A stretch of 64,000 nucleotides of DNA, taken from assembly GCA_013151635.1 (NCBI GenBank), contig JAADHV010000086.1:62001-126000 (forward strand), given 5' to 3'. A model generated the notes under the pieces. The model searched no databases and had not been told where the DNA came from. It worked only from the letters and a program-made list of their open reading frames with translations. Position 1 is the first letter of the stretch. Every line of letters begins with the position of its first letter. Of the stretch, positions 35,662 through 43,799 are shown in pieces. Both the position numbers and the translations under genes were made by a program. The DNA comes from Deltaproteobacteria bacterium. GTDB taxonomy: Bacteria > Desulfobacterota > Desulfobacteria > Desulfobacterales > Desulfobacteraceae.

Positions 35662-36912
35662 TTAGAAACAATAGAATTCGGTTAGTAGTTCTTTAAGTTG
35701 ATGTTTTTCAGAAAAATTTACAGTTTGTAAGAATTCCAGGGCCTCCCTTAAATTTTGTTTAGTGAAACTAGAGAAAGTTCTCTTGGATTTTTTTATTTTA
35801 GAAATCAGTCGAATAAATTTATTATTGGGTGTCGAGTAATAAATTGCCTGGGTGTCGGGTTTTCCTCTTAGATTCTTATAATTCCAATAGGTCCAGTGCA
35901 GGTTTAGCTCTTCTAATAAATGAATGACATCTTGATCATACTTTAAATAATTATCGGCCTTAGTCATTGCGCCAAACTCACCGACCCACACCGGTCTATT
36001 TAACAGCTGACCAGGAACAACTCTTTTTTTCAATCGTCTCCTTAGTGCTTGTTGATCAAATATGTTTCCTCTTATTTTTGACGGATAGGTTCCTTCTCCT
36101 TCAATGTAAATGCCGGGTTCATAAAAGTGAATGCTTAGGGCGGTATTAGTATCCAAAGGTGATTGTATCCAATCAAGATTTTTTGCCCACAGGTTTCCTT
36201 CTAAAAATATAATATGTTTATCATCTACTTCTCTTATTCCTTTTGTTATCTCTCTGTATACCTTATTAAAGACTTCTTTGTCGGGAGCATCCGGCTCATT
36301 CAATAAATCATAGCCGGCGATAACGGGATCTCTTGCATATCTTAAAGCAATTGTTTTCCATAGGACAATCAATCTTCTTTGATATTCTCTATTTGTCCAT
36401 AGTTTGTTTAAACCCTTGTTCCCTGAATGAGGGGTCGAATTATGTCCGCCCGGTGATTGCCTCATGCTCATAATTATGTAAAGTCTATATTTTCCTGCCC
36501 ACTTGATGAGTCTGTCCAATCTTTTGAAATTTTTCTCTCTGTAAGTAAACGGGTTAGTATCATGTTCAAAATCTTTATAGGTACTTAATGACAGCCGGAT
36601 CATATTTGCTCCCATATCCCTTATATTGCGAAAATCATCTTCAGTTATTACATAATCTAACATCATATCAAAAAAATTCTCTAATTTTTTATTGTTGCCT
36701 GGATAACTATATATATCTCCTCTGATAGAGCCAAAATCAATCTGAATACCTCGCAGTTTTACCTCTTTTACCTCTCTGCCAGTTTCATTAACGATTTTAT
36801 CATTTTTTACAGAGAGAAAATGCTTGTTAGAACAAAAGGCGAGGTTGCTATTGTAGTGATATAGAAAAAAAAGAAAAAAGAATATGATTATTTTCGATGT
36901 TCGTAAAATCAT
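35662..36912 (-). CDS. secreted glycoside hydrolase family 5 protein
   Basis: 416 aa from the ATG at 36912, which begins a signal peptide (MILRTSKIIIFFFLFFL). An in-frame ATG 237 bp upstream would add a basic, Pro-rich leader that looks like antisense noise and is rejected. The GH5 features are LRGIQIDFGS, the acid/base Glu in LLNEPDAPDKE (about residue 190) and the nucleophile Glu in VWVGEFGAM (about 320), plus the substrate-wall WTYWNYKN. It should cleave beta-linked glucans or mannans outside the cytoplasm. Composition is more AT-rich than neighbouring genes, and relics of mobile elements lie just to the right, so recent acquisition is likely. Confidence 0.85.
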   Translation of the reverse strand: MILRTSKIIIFFFLFFLYHYNSNLAFCSNKHFLSVKNDKIVNETGREVKEVKLRGIQIDFGSIRGDIYSYPGNNKKLENFFDMMLDYVITEDDFRNIRDMGANMIRLSLSTYKDFEHDTNPFTYREKNFKRLDRLIKWAGKYRLYIIMSMRQSPGGHNSTPHSGNKGLNKLWTNREYQRRLIVLWKTIALRYARDPVIAGYDLLNEPDAPDKEVFNKVYREITKGIREVDDKHIIFLEGNLWAKNLDWIQSPLDTNTALSIHFYEPGIYIEGEGTYPSKIRGNIFDQQALRRRLKKRVVPGQLLNRPVWVGEFGAMTKADNYLKYDQDVIHLLEELNLHWTYWNYKNLRGKPDTQAIYYSTPNNKFIRLISKIKKSKRTFSSFTKQNLREALEFLQTVNFSEKHQLKELLTEFYCF

Positions 36913-37382
36913 TTTTTCAATACTAATCGCGCTGCTGCCGCTGTTATGCAAATTCACCGGGCTTGTGGGGGCGCCATCGGAACAAGTTCCGGCGAAAGGA
37001 GTTAGCCTTTTAAGTCTTTTCAACAATCTACAGTAATTGCCATACATTGTCCAACGGCGTTTTATGGGGGCTATACATTTTCCAAAATAACCCCCGTAAT
37101 TGCATAAAAAAAGAAGGAAATTAATAGTAAAAAGGCTTGAGGAAGCCAATGAATAAAGCTTATAATAAGTTAATAAAACAAAAATAACCCTATTCAGGAG
37201 ACCACCTCAAGTAAAGTCCAGCAAAGCACAAATTTATACTAAATTCCATAAAATCCCTGAGATTCGATTTGAAGATCAATAACTCACATCTTTTTCCTGA
37301 CTTTTAATTTTTCAACTATTGTTTAAACGACTTAATTTGAAAGCTAAATTTAAAAAATGTTTCTCCCATATTCGGACACCAT
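36913..37382. other. intergenic region upstream of the GH5 gene
   Basis: A GC-rich patch (36930-37035) contrasts with the AT-rich surroundings and has a plus-strand frame ending ...GVSLLSLFNNLQ at 37035, possibly the tail of a lost gene. Two imperfect direct repeats (CCATACATTGTCC near 37040 and CTATACATTTTCC near 37070) are present. No gene supported. From about 37350 the plus strand reads FLPYSD-like residues, the probable start of the IS1380 relic. Confidence 0.4.
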
Positions 37383-37751
37383 TTGATCGTTATGCTGCTT
37401 GTCATCCATCTGATTCTTGGTTTCAGGCGGTTGAGAGAGATTGATTATTACAACAGGACTGAGTTCCGGTTTGTGTTTACCGGAAAGAAAATCAAAAAAC
37501 CACAAAGAGGCCCTCTCCAGCTGGATCTTTTTGAACCCCTTGATCTGAATTATGAGTACAGGGTCATTGTAACCAATAAAACAGAATCTGCAAAGGCAGT
37601 TGTTCTTTTCCATAATGGCCGTGGATATCATTGTCAATGCAAATGGTGGCGCATCCGGTCCCAGGGGGAACTCACCTTTACAATGAGTTCAAACCGGGCA
37701 GTTAGAAAAGATTTACTGCATTTTATGGACGTGTTGCAAAAAGCAGCCTGA
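37383..37751 (+). pseudogene. IS1380 family transposase relic
   Basis: 122 codons resembling two non-adjacent parts of an IS1380-type DDE transposase: the internal helix LVIHLILGFRRLREIDYYN followed, after an apparent in-frame deletion, by the central block LDLFEPLDLNYEYRVIVTNKT and FHNGRG. Upstream the frame is broken by a TGA (about 37376). The catalytic set is incomplete, and no terminal repeats could be found. Non-functional remnant. Confidence 0.6.
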
Positions 37752-37877
37752 AAATGAAATATTTTCTGCAACGTTGGGGTTTATTTTAAACAAATGTGGA
37801 AGTCGCTTTGCTCAACTGATTTATATGGTTTTTTTAAGACATGGGCAGGAAAGCTTGAATAATCTTTGCAGGATAAA

Positions 37878-37909
37878 AAGAGGGGAAGCCGAATTGACCT
37901 GCTTCCCCC
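37878..37909 (-). terminator. Rho-independent terminator after the 45-aa gene
   Basis: Stem GGGGAAGC (37882-37889) with GCTTCCCC (37901-37908), loop 11 nt, followed on the minus strand by CTCTTTTTATCC. It ends the small minus-strand transcript carrying the ExeA-type fragment and the 45-codon gene. Confidence 0.75.
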
Positions 37910-37949
37910 TGGCGCATTATTCAATGCCACCTGCTTCCGGCTTCCCTTG

Positions 37950-38087
37950 TCAGGTTTCCTCCCCGGGATATCCTGACTCCGTATTGATTTTTTTGAAGCT
38001 CATAAGGATAATATCCATCAGCAGATATCCCATTTGTTCAACTATCTGGGCCATCGTTTTTTCAAATTCTTTTTCATCGATATTCAT
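37950..38087 (-). CDS. 45-aa acidic/hydrophobic small protein downstream of the ExeA-type fragment
   Basis: Reads MNIDEKEFEKTMAQIVEQMG and continues through LLMDIILMSFKKINTES to TGA. The Shine-Dalgarno GAGGTG sits 3-4 nt before the ATG and a good terminator follows 41 bp after the stop, so this is a complete small gene. It is probably the last gene of the mobile element whose ATPase tail lies 14 bp upstream. Not recognised. Confidence 0.55.
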   Translation of the reverse strand: MNIDEKEFEKTMAQIVEQMGYLLMDIILMSFKKINTESGYPGEET

Positions 38088-38101
38088 GGTCACCTCATAT
38101 A

Positions 38102-38275
38102 TTAAAGAATTTCAGTTGCTGCAATCCGAACGTGTTCGGAAGTAACCATTGCTGATTTTTTCCTGGCTGCAACAATTATTGAGCCCCGGGCCAGATGGTT
38201 GGCTTTTCTGAACAATCCTCCCGATCCTTGGTGGATGGCTGTAATATGGTCAACGACAAATATTTTTTTTCTGCG
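38102..38275 (-). pseudogene. C-terminal fragment of an ExeA/TniB-type transposition ATPase
   Basis: The last about 50 codons, reading VDHITAIHQGSGGLFRKANHLAR and then GSIIVAARKKSAMVTSEHVRIAATEIL, match the helical C-terminus of AAA ATPases that accompany DDE transposases. The Walker motifs and the rest of the gene are missing; sequence to the right of about 38275 is unrelated. It marks one end of a lost transposon. Confidence 0.55.
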
Positions 38276-38530
38276 GGTATTATAGACGCTGACCAATTTC
38301 TTAAGGATAACAAAAGATACAGAAACAAAATCTCGATGAAAAAGAGGTTTGAATAATGCAAGTTAGTCTTGAGTTTCTGGTTTGGTAAAATGTGAGTTTT
38401 TTTTCGTTTTATTGATTATTTTAATCCCATAAAATTCATGTCCTATTTCCAGAATGAAAAGTTAAAGATCTTGTGTGGGGGCGGATTTTAAAATTTAGCT
38501 TGACTAAAAAAATAGAAATAGCCATATTGT

Positions 38531-38570
38531 TTGTCACTTACATAGACCGTTCGTCTTTTAATATGTGACC
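38531..38570. promoter_or_regulatory. candidate IclR operator upstream of its own gene
   Basis: TGTCAC at 38532 and ATGTGAC at 38563 form spaced inverted half-sites 20-60 bp before the iclR-type start. The same half-site occurs in the panB-like promoter (39442-39480), suggesting autoregulation. Confidence 0.45.
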
Positions 38571-38590
38571 ACATCTAAAAAGGATTGAGG

Positions 38591-39355
38591 ATGACAGATA
38601 AAAAGTATTATAGAATTGCCTCCTTGGAAAAGGGAATCAGGATTCTTGAACTGCTGGCCGAGCATGGAGAGTTAAGCGTCAGCGAGGCAGCCAGGCTGAT
38701 GGATACAAATCGTGCCGGAAGCCATCGGTTCATTTCCACATTAAAGGATCTTGGGTATGTTGAGAAAAATGACAGCAATAAATATCAACCGACACTTAAA
38801 ATCATGAAACTGGCTATGAAAGTGGCCAACCGGTTTGAAATTCGCCGGATCGCCAGACCATATATGCACAAACTTTCCATGGCGTACAAGGAAACCATCA
38901 ACTTGGGATTTTTTAAAAATAAGGAAATCATCCATATTGACAAAATTGACAGCCTTGAGGTATTGAGAATGGATTCTGCATTGGGGGATAAAGCGCCTGC
39001 CTATTGCACAGCTCTTGGAAAAGCCATACTGGCCTTTCTACCGGATCATGAGCTGGAACACTACCTTGAGAACACAAAATTCAAACAGCTTACCCCCAAT
39101 ACAATCACGGATAAAGAAGAATTCCTGTCCGAGCTGTCCAGAATTCGACAGAACCGATATGCCATTGATGATGAAGAAATGACCTTTGGGCTTCGATGTA
39201 TTGGGGCTCCTATTTTTGATCATAACTCTTATCCTGCCTATGCATTGAGTATTTCAGGACCTTCTATGCGGCAGACCCACCGAACACTTGAGGAAATGAA
39301 AACAGATATTTTACAAGCAGCTTCCGAATTATCCCGTAAAATGGGTACTCCTTAA
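38591..39355 (+). CDS. IclR family transcriptional regulator of the solute-catabolism island
   Basis: 254 aa from the ATG at 38591 (AGGATTGAGG directly upstream; the TTG two codons earlier is less likely). N-terminal winged helix about residues 8-70 (KGIRILELLAEHGELSVSEAARL; RFISTLKDLGYVEK) and an effector domain about 80-250 with YCTALGKAILAFLP and IGAPIFDHNSYPAYALSISGP, as in IclR proteins sensing small carboxylates. It is followed 170 bp downstream by the long catabolic operon on the same strand. Known ectoine clusters use EnuR (MocR type); an IclR regulator here would be a different solution. Confidence 0.9.
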   Translation: MTDKKYYRIASLEKGIRILELLAEHGELSVSEAARLMDTNRAGSHRFISTLKDLGYVEKNDSNKYQPTLKIMKLAMKVANRFEIRRIARPYMHKLSMAYKETINLGFFKNKEIIHIDKIDSLEVLRMDSALGDKAPAYCTALGKAILAFLPDHELEHYLENTKFKQLTPNTITDKEEFLSELSRIRQNRYAIDDEEMTFGLRCIGAPIFDHNSYPAYALSISGPSMRQTHRTLEEMKTDILQAASELSRKMGTP

Positions 39356-39441
39356 ATCCCTTTCCAACGGGTACGCTCCCCTCTATAAAAAATATAAATA
39401 TATTCCTTGACAAAACACAGGGATATTTATTATTTACGTCA

Positions 39442-39480
39442 TGTCACATAATGCAAACAGTTGTCACATATTACGTGACA
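39442..39480. promoter_or_regulatory. candidate IclR operators in the panB-like promoter
   Basis: A perfect inverted repeat TGTCAC-N7-GTGACA (39462-39480) plus a direct copy TGTCACATA at 39442, 45-85 bp before the first gene of the operon. The half-site recurs before the iclR-type gene. AT-rich TATTTACG and TATTGTTAAAT segments around it would suit the promoter. Confidence 0.6.
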
Positions 39481-39525
39481 TAAATTATTGTTAAATACCA
39501 AATAAAATAAATATATGGAGGTAAA

Positions 39526-40389
39526 ATGGGTAATAAAAAGCTAACAAGATGGGATCTTCAAAAAATGAAGGAGTCCGGTGAAAATGCAGCATGGATCACT
39601 GCATATGATTACTGGAACGCATCCTTTGCAGAAAAAGCCGGCATGGATATGATTCTGGTCGGAGATTCACTGGGAATGTGTGTTTATGGCTATGAAAGCA
39701 CAGTACCTGTTACCATGGAGCAATGTATTTATCATTCAGAAGCGGTTCGCAGGGCTGCAAAAAATACATTTATCGTCGGTGATATGCCTTTTCTTTCTTA
39801 TCAGGTTAGTATTGAAAACGCGGTATTGAATGCCGGTAGATTCCATAAAGAAGCTGGCGTGGACGCCATCAAGCTCGAGGGTGGCAAACGGGTCTGCCCT
39901 CAAATCCGGGCAATCACAGATGGCGGGATGTTGGTAATGGGGCATATTGGTCTGACCCCCCAGAGTTCAGGCCAGTTAGGCGGATTTAAAGCTCAGGGAA
40001 GAACCGCAGATGCCGCCTTTGAGTTGATTGAAGACGCTGAAGCGATTCAGGAAGCAGGCGCTTTTGCACTGCTGGTGGAAGCGGTGCCCCCGGAAGTCTG
40101 TAATATTATCAGGAAAACATTGACTATCCCTGTATACAGTATTGGAGCCGGTATTGATGCCGACGGTCAGTTGATGATTTCTTCCGATGTGGCAGGGGTT
40201 TTTCAGGCCTTTACCCCTAAATTTGTAAAAAAGTATGAAAACCTTGCAGACAAAACGATTAAAGCCTTTTCAGATTACAGAGATGATGTAAAGGAAGGCA
40301 AATTTCCAGCACCGGAACATACTTATAAAATGGTTGATGGCGAATTGGATAAACTTAATAACAAATTTAAAAAAAGGATAATCACATGA
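39526..40389 (+). CDS. PanB-like hydroxymethyltransferase in the catabolic island
   Basis: 287 aa, PEP mutase/PanB superfamily TIM barrel. Family motifs are DMILVGDSLGMCVYGYEST, VGDMPFLSYQ, DAIKLEGGK and ALLVEAVPPEV; the Asp, Asp and Glu ligands for Mg and the catalytic Glu of ketopantoate hydroxymethyltransferase are all in place. PanB normally adds a C1 unit from methylene-tetrahydrofolate to a 2-oxo acid. No panC or panD is nearby; instead it opens an operon of amidohydrolases, a transaminase and a transporter. It may run in reverse, releasing a C1 unit, or act on another 2-oxo acid. Good ribosome-binding site (TGGAGGT). Overlaps the next gene by 4 bp. Confidence 0.82.
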   Translation: MGNKKLTRWDLQKMKESGENAAWITAYDYWNASFAEKAGMDMILVGDSLGMCVYGYESTVPVTMEQCIYHSEAVRRAAKNTFIVGDMPFLSYQVSIENAVLNAGRFHKEAGVDAIKLEGGKRVCPQIRAITDGGMLVMGHIGLTPQSSGQLGGFKAQGRTADAAFELIEDAEAIQEAGAFALLVEAVPPEVCNIIRKTLTIPVYSIGAGIDADGQLMISSDVAGVFQAFTPKFVKKYENLADKTIKAFSDYRDDVKEGKFPAPEHTYKMVDGELDKLNNKFKKRIIT

Positions 40390-41333
40390 GTGAAGTGCTA
40401 AATACAATCAGAAATTTCATGGAAAAAGAGGGAATTCCAGGACGGGACGGATATGAACTTGCTGCATCGGGCAAGACATTTCCCGACGGAGCAAATTTCA
40501 GGATAGAAATTGCCGGCGTTGAACGTGGCACCACAATGGAGGCCATGATCAAAGAATCTCATAAAAGAAATGTCGTTATTCACCGCGCCATTGCAGCGGT
40601 TGGAGGTTCCACTTATTGTGATGCCCAGGAATTAAAAGATATGGCCCAGATGGCCAAAGACGAAAACATTGAAATCATTATGACCGTTGGCCATCGAAAA
40701 GGATGGGACACCGGTGCAAAGGAATCCTTTACCTCAGAAGGCCAAATGCAGGGATTCCGTCTCAGAGGATCAGACAATATTTCCTATCATATTGCCGATA
40801 TCATGCGAAGCATTGAGGCCGGGTTCAGAGGATTTCTTGTCTATGATGAAGGCGTGCTGTTTATCCTCAATAAAATGAGAGCAGAAGGTCTGATCCCTGC
40901 TGAAACCATTTTTAAATTTTCCGTATTCGGCGGATACTGTAGTGCAGCCGGTGCAAAAGTCATTGAAAGCATGGGTGCCAACTCGCTGAACCCCATTTCC
41001 GATATTTCCCGGCCCATCCTGTCCTCCATCCGTCAGGCAGTGGATATCCCTCTGGATGTTTACATCATCGTGGTTAATTCCTTTGGCGGTAACTTCAGGG
41101 CCTATGAAGCTCCGGAAATCGCAAAAGTGGCCTCACCCTGCTATTTCAAATTCGAGCCCGGTACATCTGAATCAGAAATTTACATGCCCTGGATTGCAGA
41201 AGAATGGCATGCAAATTTCATTGAGCAAAAAGTCAAAATTGCCTCAATCGTCATGGAAATTATGGATGAACATGCTCCTGAGATGCTGACCTCTCCCAAA
41301 GGTGCCAAAGATCTGGTCCTGACAAAACCCTGA
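40386..41333 (+). CDS. uncharacterised conserved protein paired with the PanB-like enzyme (TIM-barrel-like)
   Basis: 315 aa, soluble. Not assigned to a family with confidence. The alternation of strands and helices, with patches IEIIMTVGHRKGWDTGAKE, EAGFRGFLVYDEGVLFIL, FSVFGGYCSAAGAKVIESMG and LDVYIIVVNSFGGNFRAYE, suggests an alpha/beta barrel, possibly distantly U32-peptidase-like. Conserved-looking His, Asp and Glu at strand ends would suit an enzyme. ATG lies inside the last codons of the panB-like gene (ATGAGTGAA after GGATAATCAC), so the two are translationally coupled and probably act on the same metabolite. Function unknown. Confidence 0.75.
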   Translation: MSEVLNTIRNFMEKEGIPGRDGYELAASGKTFPDGANFRIEIAGVERGTTMEAMIKESHKRNVVIHRAIAAVGGSTYCDAQELKDMAQMAKDENIEIIMTVGHRKGWDTGAKESFTSEGQMQGFRLRGSDNISYHIADIMRSIEAGFRGFLVYDEGVLFILNKMRAEGLIPAETIFKFSVFGGYCSAAGAKVIESMGANSLNPISDISRPILSSIRQAVDIPLDVYIIVVNSFGGNFRAYEAPEIAKVASPCYFKFEPGTSESEIYMPWIAEEWHANFIEQKVKIASIVMEIMDEHAPEMLTSPKGAKDLVLTKP

Positions 41334-41358
41334 ATCATAAAATGAAAAGACAGATACC

Positions 41359-42525
41359 ATGAATATTGAAAAATTATTTGCCAAACGGAATGCAGGGGTT
41401 GAATGGTCCGGTATCCGCATCATGTTTGCCATGGCTGATAAAATAGATGGGGTGACCAACCTGGGTATCGGCCAGCCGGATTTTGACACACCGATCCATA
41501 TACGAGATGCTGCCAAAAGGGGCCTTGATCAGGGGTTTACACGGTATCCCCCGGCTGCAGGCTTTCAGGATTTGCGAGAAGCTGTGGCCAGAAAAGTTGA
41601 GGCGGAAAACAAATTGCAGGCAGACCCGGACTCTGAAATATTTATCAGCGTGGGGGCTATGCAGGGAATCTTTAATGTCATGCTTCATCTTGTCAATCCT
41701 GGAGACGAAGTCATCGTGGTAGACCCAGGGTATGATTATTATTCCCAGATCCGTTTATTCGGCGGTGTACCGGTCAGGGTAGCGGTCAAAGAAGAAAATC
41801 GTTTCAAGATTGATCCGGAAGACGTTAAAAAAGCAGTTACTCTTAAAACTAAGGCCATTATCCTGAATACACCATCAAATCCTACAGGTGCGGTATTTGA
41901 TAGAGAAATCTTAGAACAAATTGCGATTATTTGTAAAGAACACGAGATTATGGTCATTTCAGACGAACCCTATGAACATATTCTGTTTGACGGGAATGAA
42001 CATGTTTCCATTGGGTCTTTTGATGGCATGAAAGATTTGACAGTTTCCATTTACACGCTTTCAAAATCCTATGCTATGACGGGTTGGAGAGTCGGATATG
42101 TGGTGGCCAACAAAGCTGTCATCGCTGAAATGGAAAAGCTTATGGAACATATGGTGTCCGGGGTGACAGCCGTTGCCCAGCGGGCCGCCCTTGCAGCCAT
42201 TACCGATTCCCAGGATTGTGTCAAACAGATGGTGGAGCGGTATGCCAAACGAAGGGAATTGATGTATAACGGACTCAACAATATAAAAGGTATTTCCTGC
42301 ATCAAGCCGGAATCCACTTTTTATGCATTCCCCAATGTCTCTTCTTTCGGGATGTCATCCTGGGATTTTGCAAAATATATGGTCAACGAGCATAAATTGG
42401 CCCTTTTACCGGGTTCCATATTTGGAGAAAATGGAGAAGGGTTTCTAAGGCTCTCCTTTGCCACAAGTTCCCGGAATATTGAAACAGCACTGAAAAAGTT
42501 GGAAAAAGGTATTGCAGGCATATAG
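41359..42525 (+). CDS. class I/II pyridoxal-phosphate aminotransferase
   Basis: 388 aa, fold type I aminotransferase of the AspC/alanine group. PLP-lysine in TLSKSYAMTGWRVGY (about residue 237), the cofactor-binding NTPSNPTGAVFD and DEPYEHILFD motifs, an N-terminal substrate stretch LGIGQPDFDTPIHI, and the terminal LRLSFATS arginine motif. In this island it could transaminate L-2,4-diaminobutyrate or aspartate. The classical ectoine route uses a class III enzyme (DoeD), so this assignment is tentative. Gap of 25 bp from the upstream gene. Confidence 0.9.
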   Translation: MNIEKLFAKRNAGVEWSGIRIMFAMADKIDGVTNLGIGQPDFDTPIHIRDAAKRGLDQGFTRYPPAAGFQDLREAVARKVEAENKLQADPDSEIFISVGAMQGIFNVMLHLVNPGDEVIVVDPGYDYYSQIRLFGGVPVRVAVKEENRFKIDPEDVKKAVTLKTKAIILNTPSNPTGAVFDREILEQIAIICKEHEIMVISDEPYEHILFDGNEHVSIGSFDGMKDLTVSIYTLSKSYAMTGWRVGYVVANKAVIAEMEKLMEHMVSGVTAVAQRAALAAITDSQDCVKQMVERYAKRRELMYNGLNNIKGISCIKPESTFYAFPNVSSFGMSSWDFAKYMVNEHKLALLPGSIFGENGEGFLRLSFATSSRNIETALKKLEKGIAGI

Positions 42526-42540
42526 TCCATTGAAATAAAA

Positions 42541-42580
42541 ACCAGGACCGACAACCGCTTTATGGTTTTCGGACCTGGTA
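42541..42580. repeat. imperfect hairpin between aminotransferase and M24 genes
   Basis: ACCAGGACCGACAACC and GGTTTTCGGACCTGGT are complementary except for two positions, with an 8-nt loop. There is no T-run, so it may act as an mRNA-stabilising or partial termination element inside the operon. Confidence 0.55.
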
Positions 42581-42604
42581 TTCCATAACAAAACAGGAGA
42601 AATA

Positions 42605-43780
42605 ATGGCCTTATTCAGTAAAAATGAATTCCTTGAACGGATCACCCAAACCAAGGAGTCCATGGCAAAAAAAGAAATTGAAATTCTTGTGGTGTGTGAT
42701 CCGGCCAACATGAATTATCTCACAGGGTATGATGGCTGGTCTTTTTACGTGCCCCAGGCAGTCCTGGTGATTGACGACCAGGAAGAACCCATCTGGATTG
42801 GCAGGGGTATGGATACTAACGGGGCCAAATATACTGCTTTTATCCGGCCGGAGAATATGATCGGGTATCCAGATGATTATGTCCAGTCTGATATTAAACA
42901 TCCTATGAATTTTGTTGCAGACATTATCAAAGAAAAAGGATGGGCCCAAAAAAATATCGGTGTTGAAACCGATGCCTATTATTATACTGCAAGAAGCGAC
43001 AATGAACTGAAAAAAAGCCTTGGAAAAGATACTCTTCTGGATGGCAACCTGCTGGTCAACTGGGTTCGGCTTGTCAAATCAGATGCAGAGATCGAGATGA
43101 TGAAACAGGCTGGTAAAATTGCTGAAAATGTCATGTCAACCGCCCTTTCAAAACTCGCCCCCGGTATTCGGGAATGTGATGCCGTGGCTGCTGTCTACCA
43201 GGCCCAGGTCACAGGCACAAAGGATCTTGGCGGTGATTATCCATCCATTGTTCCCATGATGCCCACCGGTGAAAAAACCAGTGCACCGCACCTGACATGG
43301 ACGGATGAACCCTATCAAACCGGCCAGGCCGTTAACCTCGAACTGGCTGGCTGCCGCCATCGTTATCATTGCCCCATTGCCCGAACCGCCTTTATCGGCA
43401 ACAATCCCCCGGAAAAACTCAAAGAACTTGCTGATATTACCGTTGAAGGATTGAACCTGACCCTGGACGTCATCAAGCCCGGCCTTAAAGCGGAAGATGT
43501 AGAGCGTGTCTGGCGGGAGCATATTGCCAAAAAGGGATTCGAAAAAGAATCCCGCATCGGGTATCCCATTGGGCTGAACTATCCCCCGGACTGGGGCGAG
43601 CATACTGCTAGTCTTCGACCCGGCGATAAAACTATTTTGAAACCCAATATGACCTTTCACATGATCCTGGGAATGTGGATGGACAATTACGGATTTGAAT
43701 GTTCAGAGTCCTTCCGGGTTACGGAAAACGGGGCAAAGACTTTTGCCCGGTTTGAACGAAAACTTTTTGTCATTGAATAA
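42605..43780 (+). CDS. ectoine hydrolase-like M24 family protein (DoeA/EutD type)
   Basis: 391 aa, creatinase/prolidase fold. The N-terminal part has DPANMNYLTGYDGWSFYV (about residues 34-51) and PIWIGRGMDTNGA, typical of DoeA/EutD. In the M24 domain the metal-ligand positions of true peptidases are replaced (LELAGCRHRYHCPIART in place of a D...D pair), as in metal-independent creatinase and ectoine hydrolase. It should open the ectoine ring to N-acetyl-2,4-diaminobutyrate. The motif GYPIGLNYPPDWGEH near residue 320 is intact, in contrast with the second copy at 49170. Good ribosome-binding site (AGGAGA). Confidence 0.82.
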   Translation: MALFSKNEFLERITQTKESMAKKEIEILVVCDPANMNYLTGYDGWSFYVPQAVLVIDDQEEPIWIGRGMDTNGAKYTAFIRPENMIGYPDDYVQSDIKHPMNFVADIIKEKGWAQKNIGVETDAYYYTARSDNELKKSLGKDTLLDGNLLVNWVRLVKSDAEIEMMKQAGKIAENVMSTALSKLAPGIRECDAVAAVYQAQVTGTKDLGGDYPSIVPMMPTGEKTSAPHLTWTDEPYQTGQAVNLELAGCRHRYHCPIARTAFIGNNPPEKLKELADITVEGLNLTLDVIKPGLKAEDVERVWREHIAKKGFEKESRIGYPIGLNYPPDWGEHTASLRPGDKTILKPNMTFHMILGMWMDNYGFECSESFRVTENGAKTFARFERKLFVIE

Positions 43781-43799
43781 ATAAAAAACGGGGCATTTT

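Noticed and set aside
36913-37149. 79-residue N-terminal extension of the GH5 protein
   Set aside because: The extension precedes an obvious signal peptide, has odd composition and matches the GC-rich intergenic patch. Start moved to 36912.
37774-38145. 123-aa plus-strand ORF
   Set aside because: No ribosome-binding site, odd composition, and antisense to the 45-aa gene, terminator and ATPase fragment.
39526-40389. PanB-like gene as ordinary pantothenate biosynthesis
   Set aside because: No panC or panD nearby and placement at the head of a catabolic, IclR-linked operon make this less likely, although the catalytic residues would allow it.
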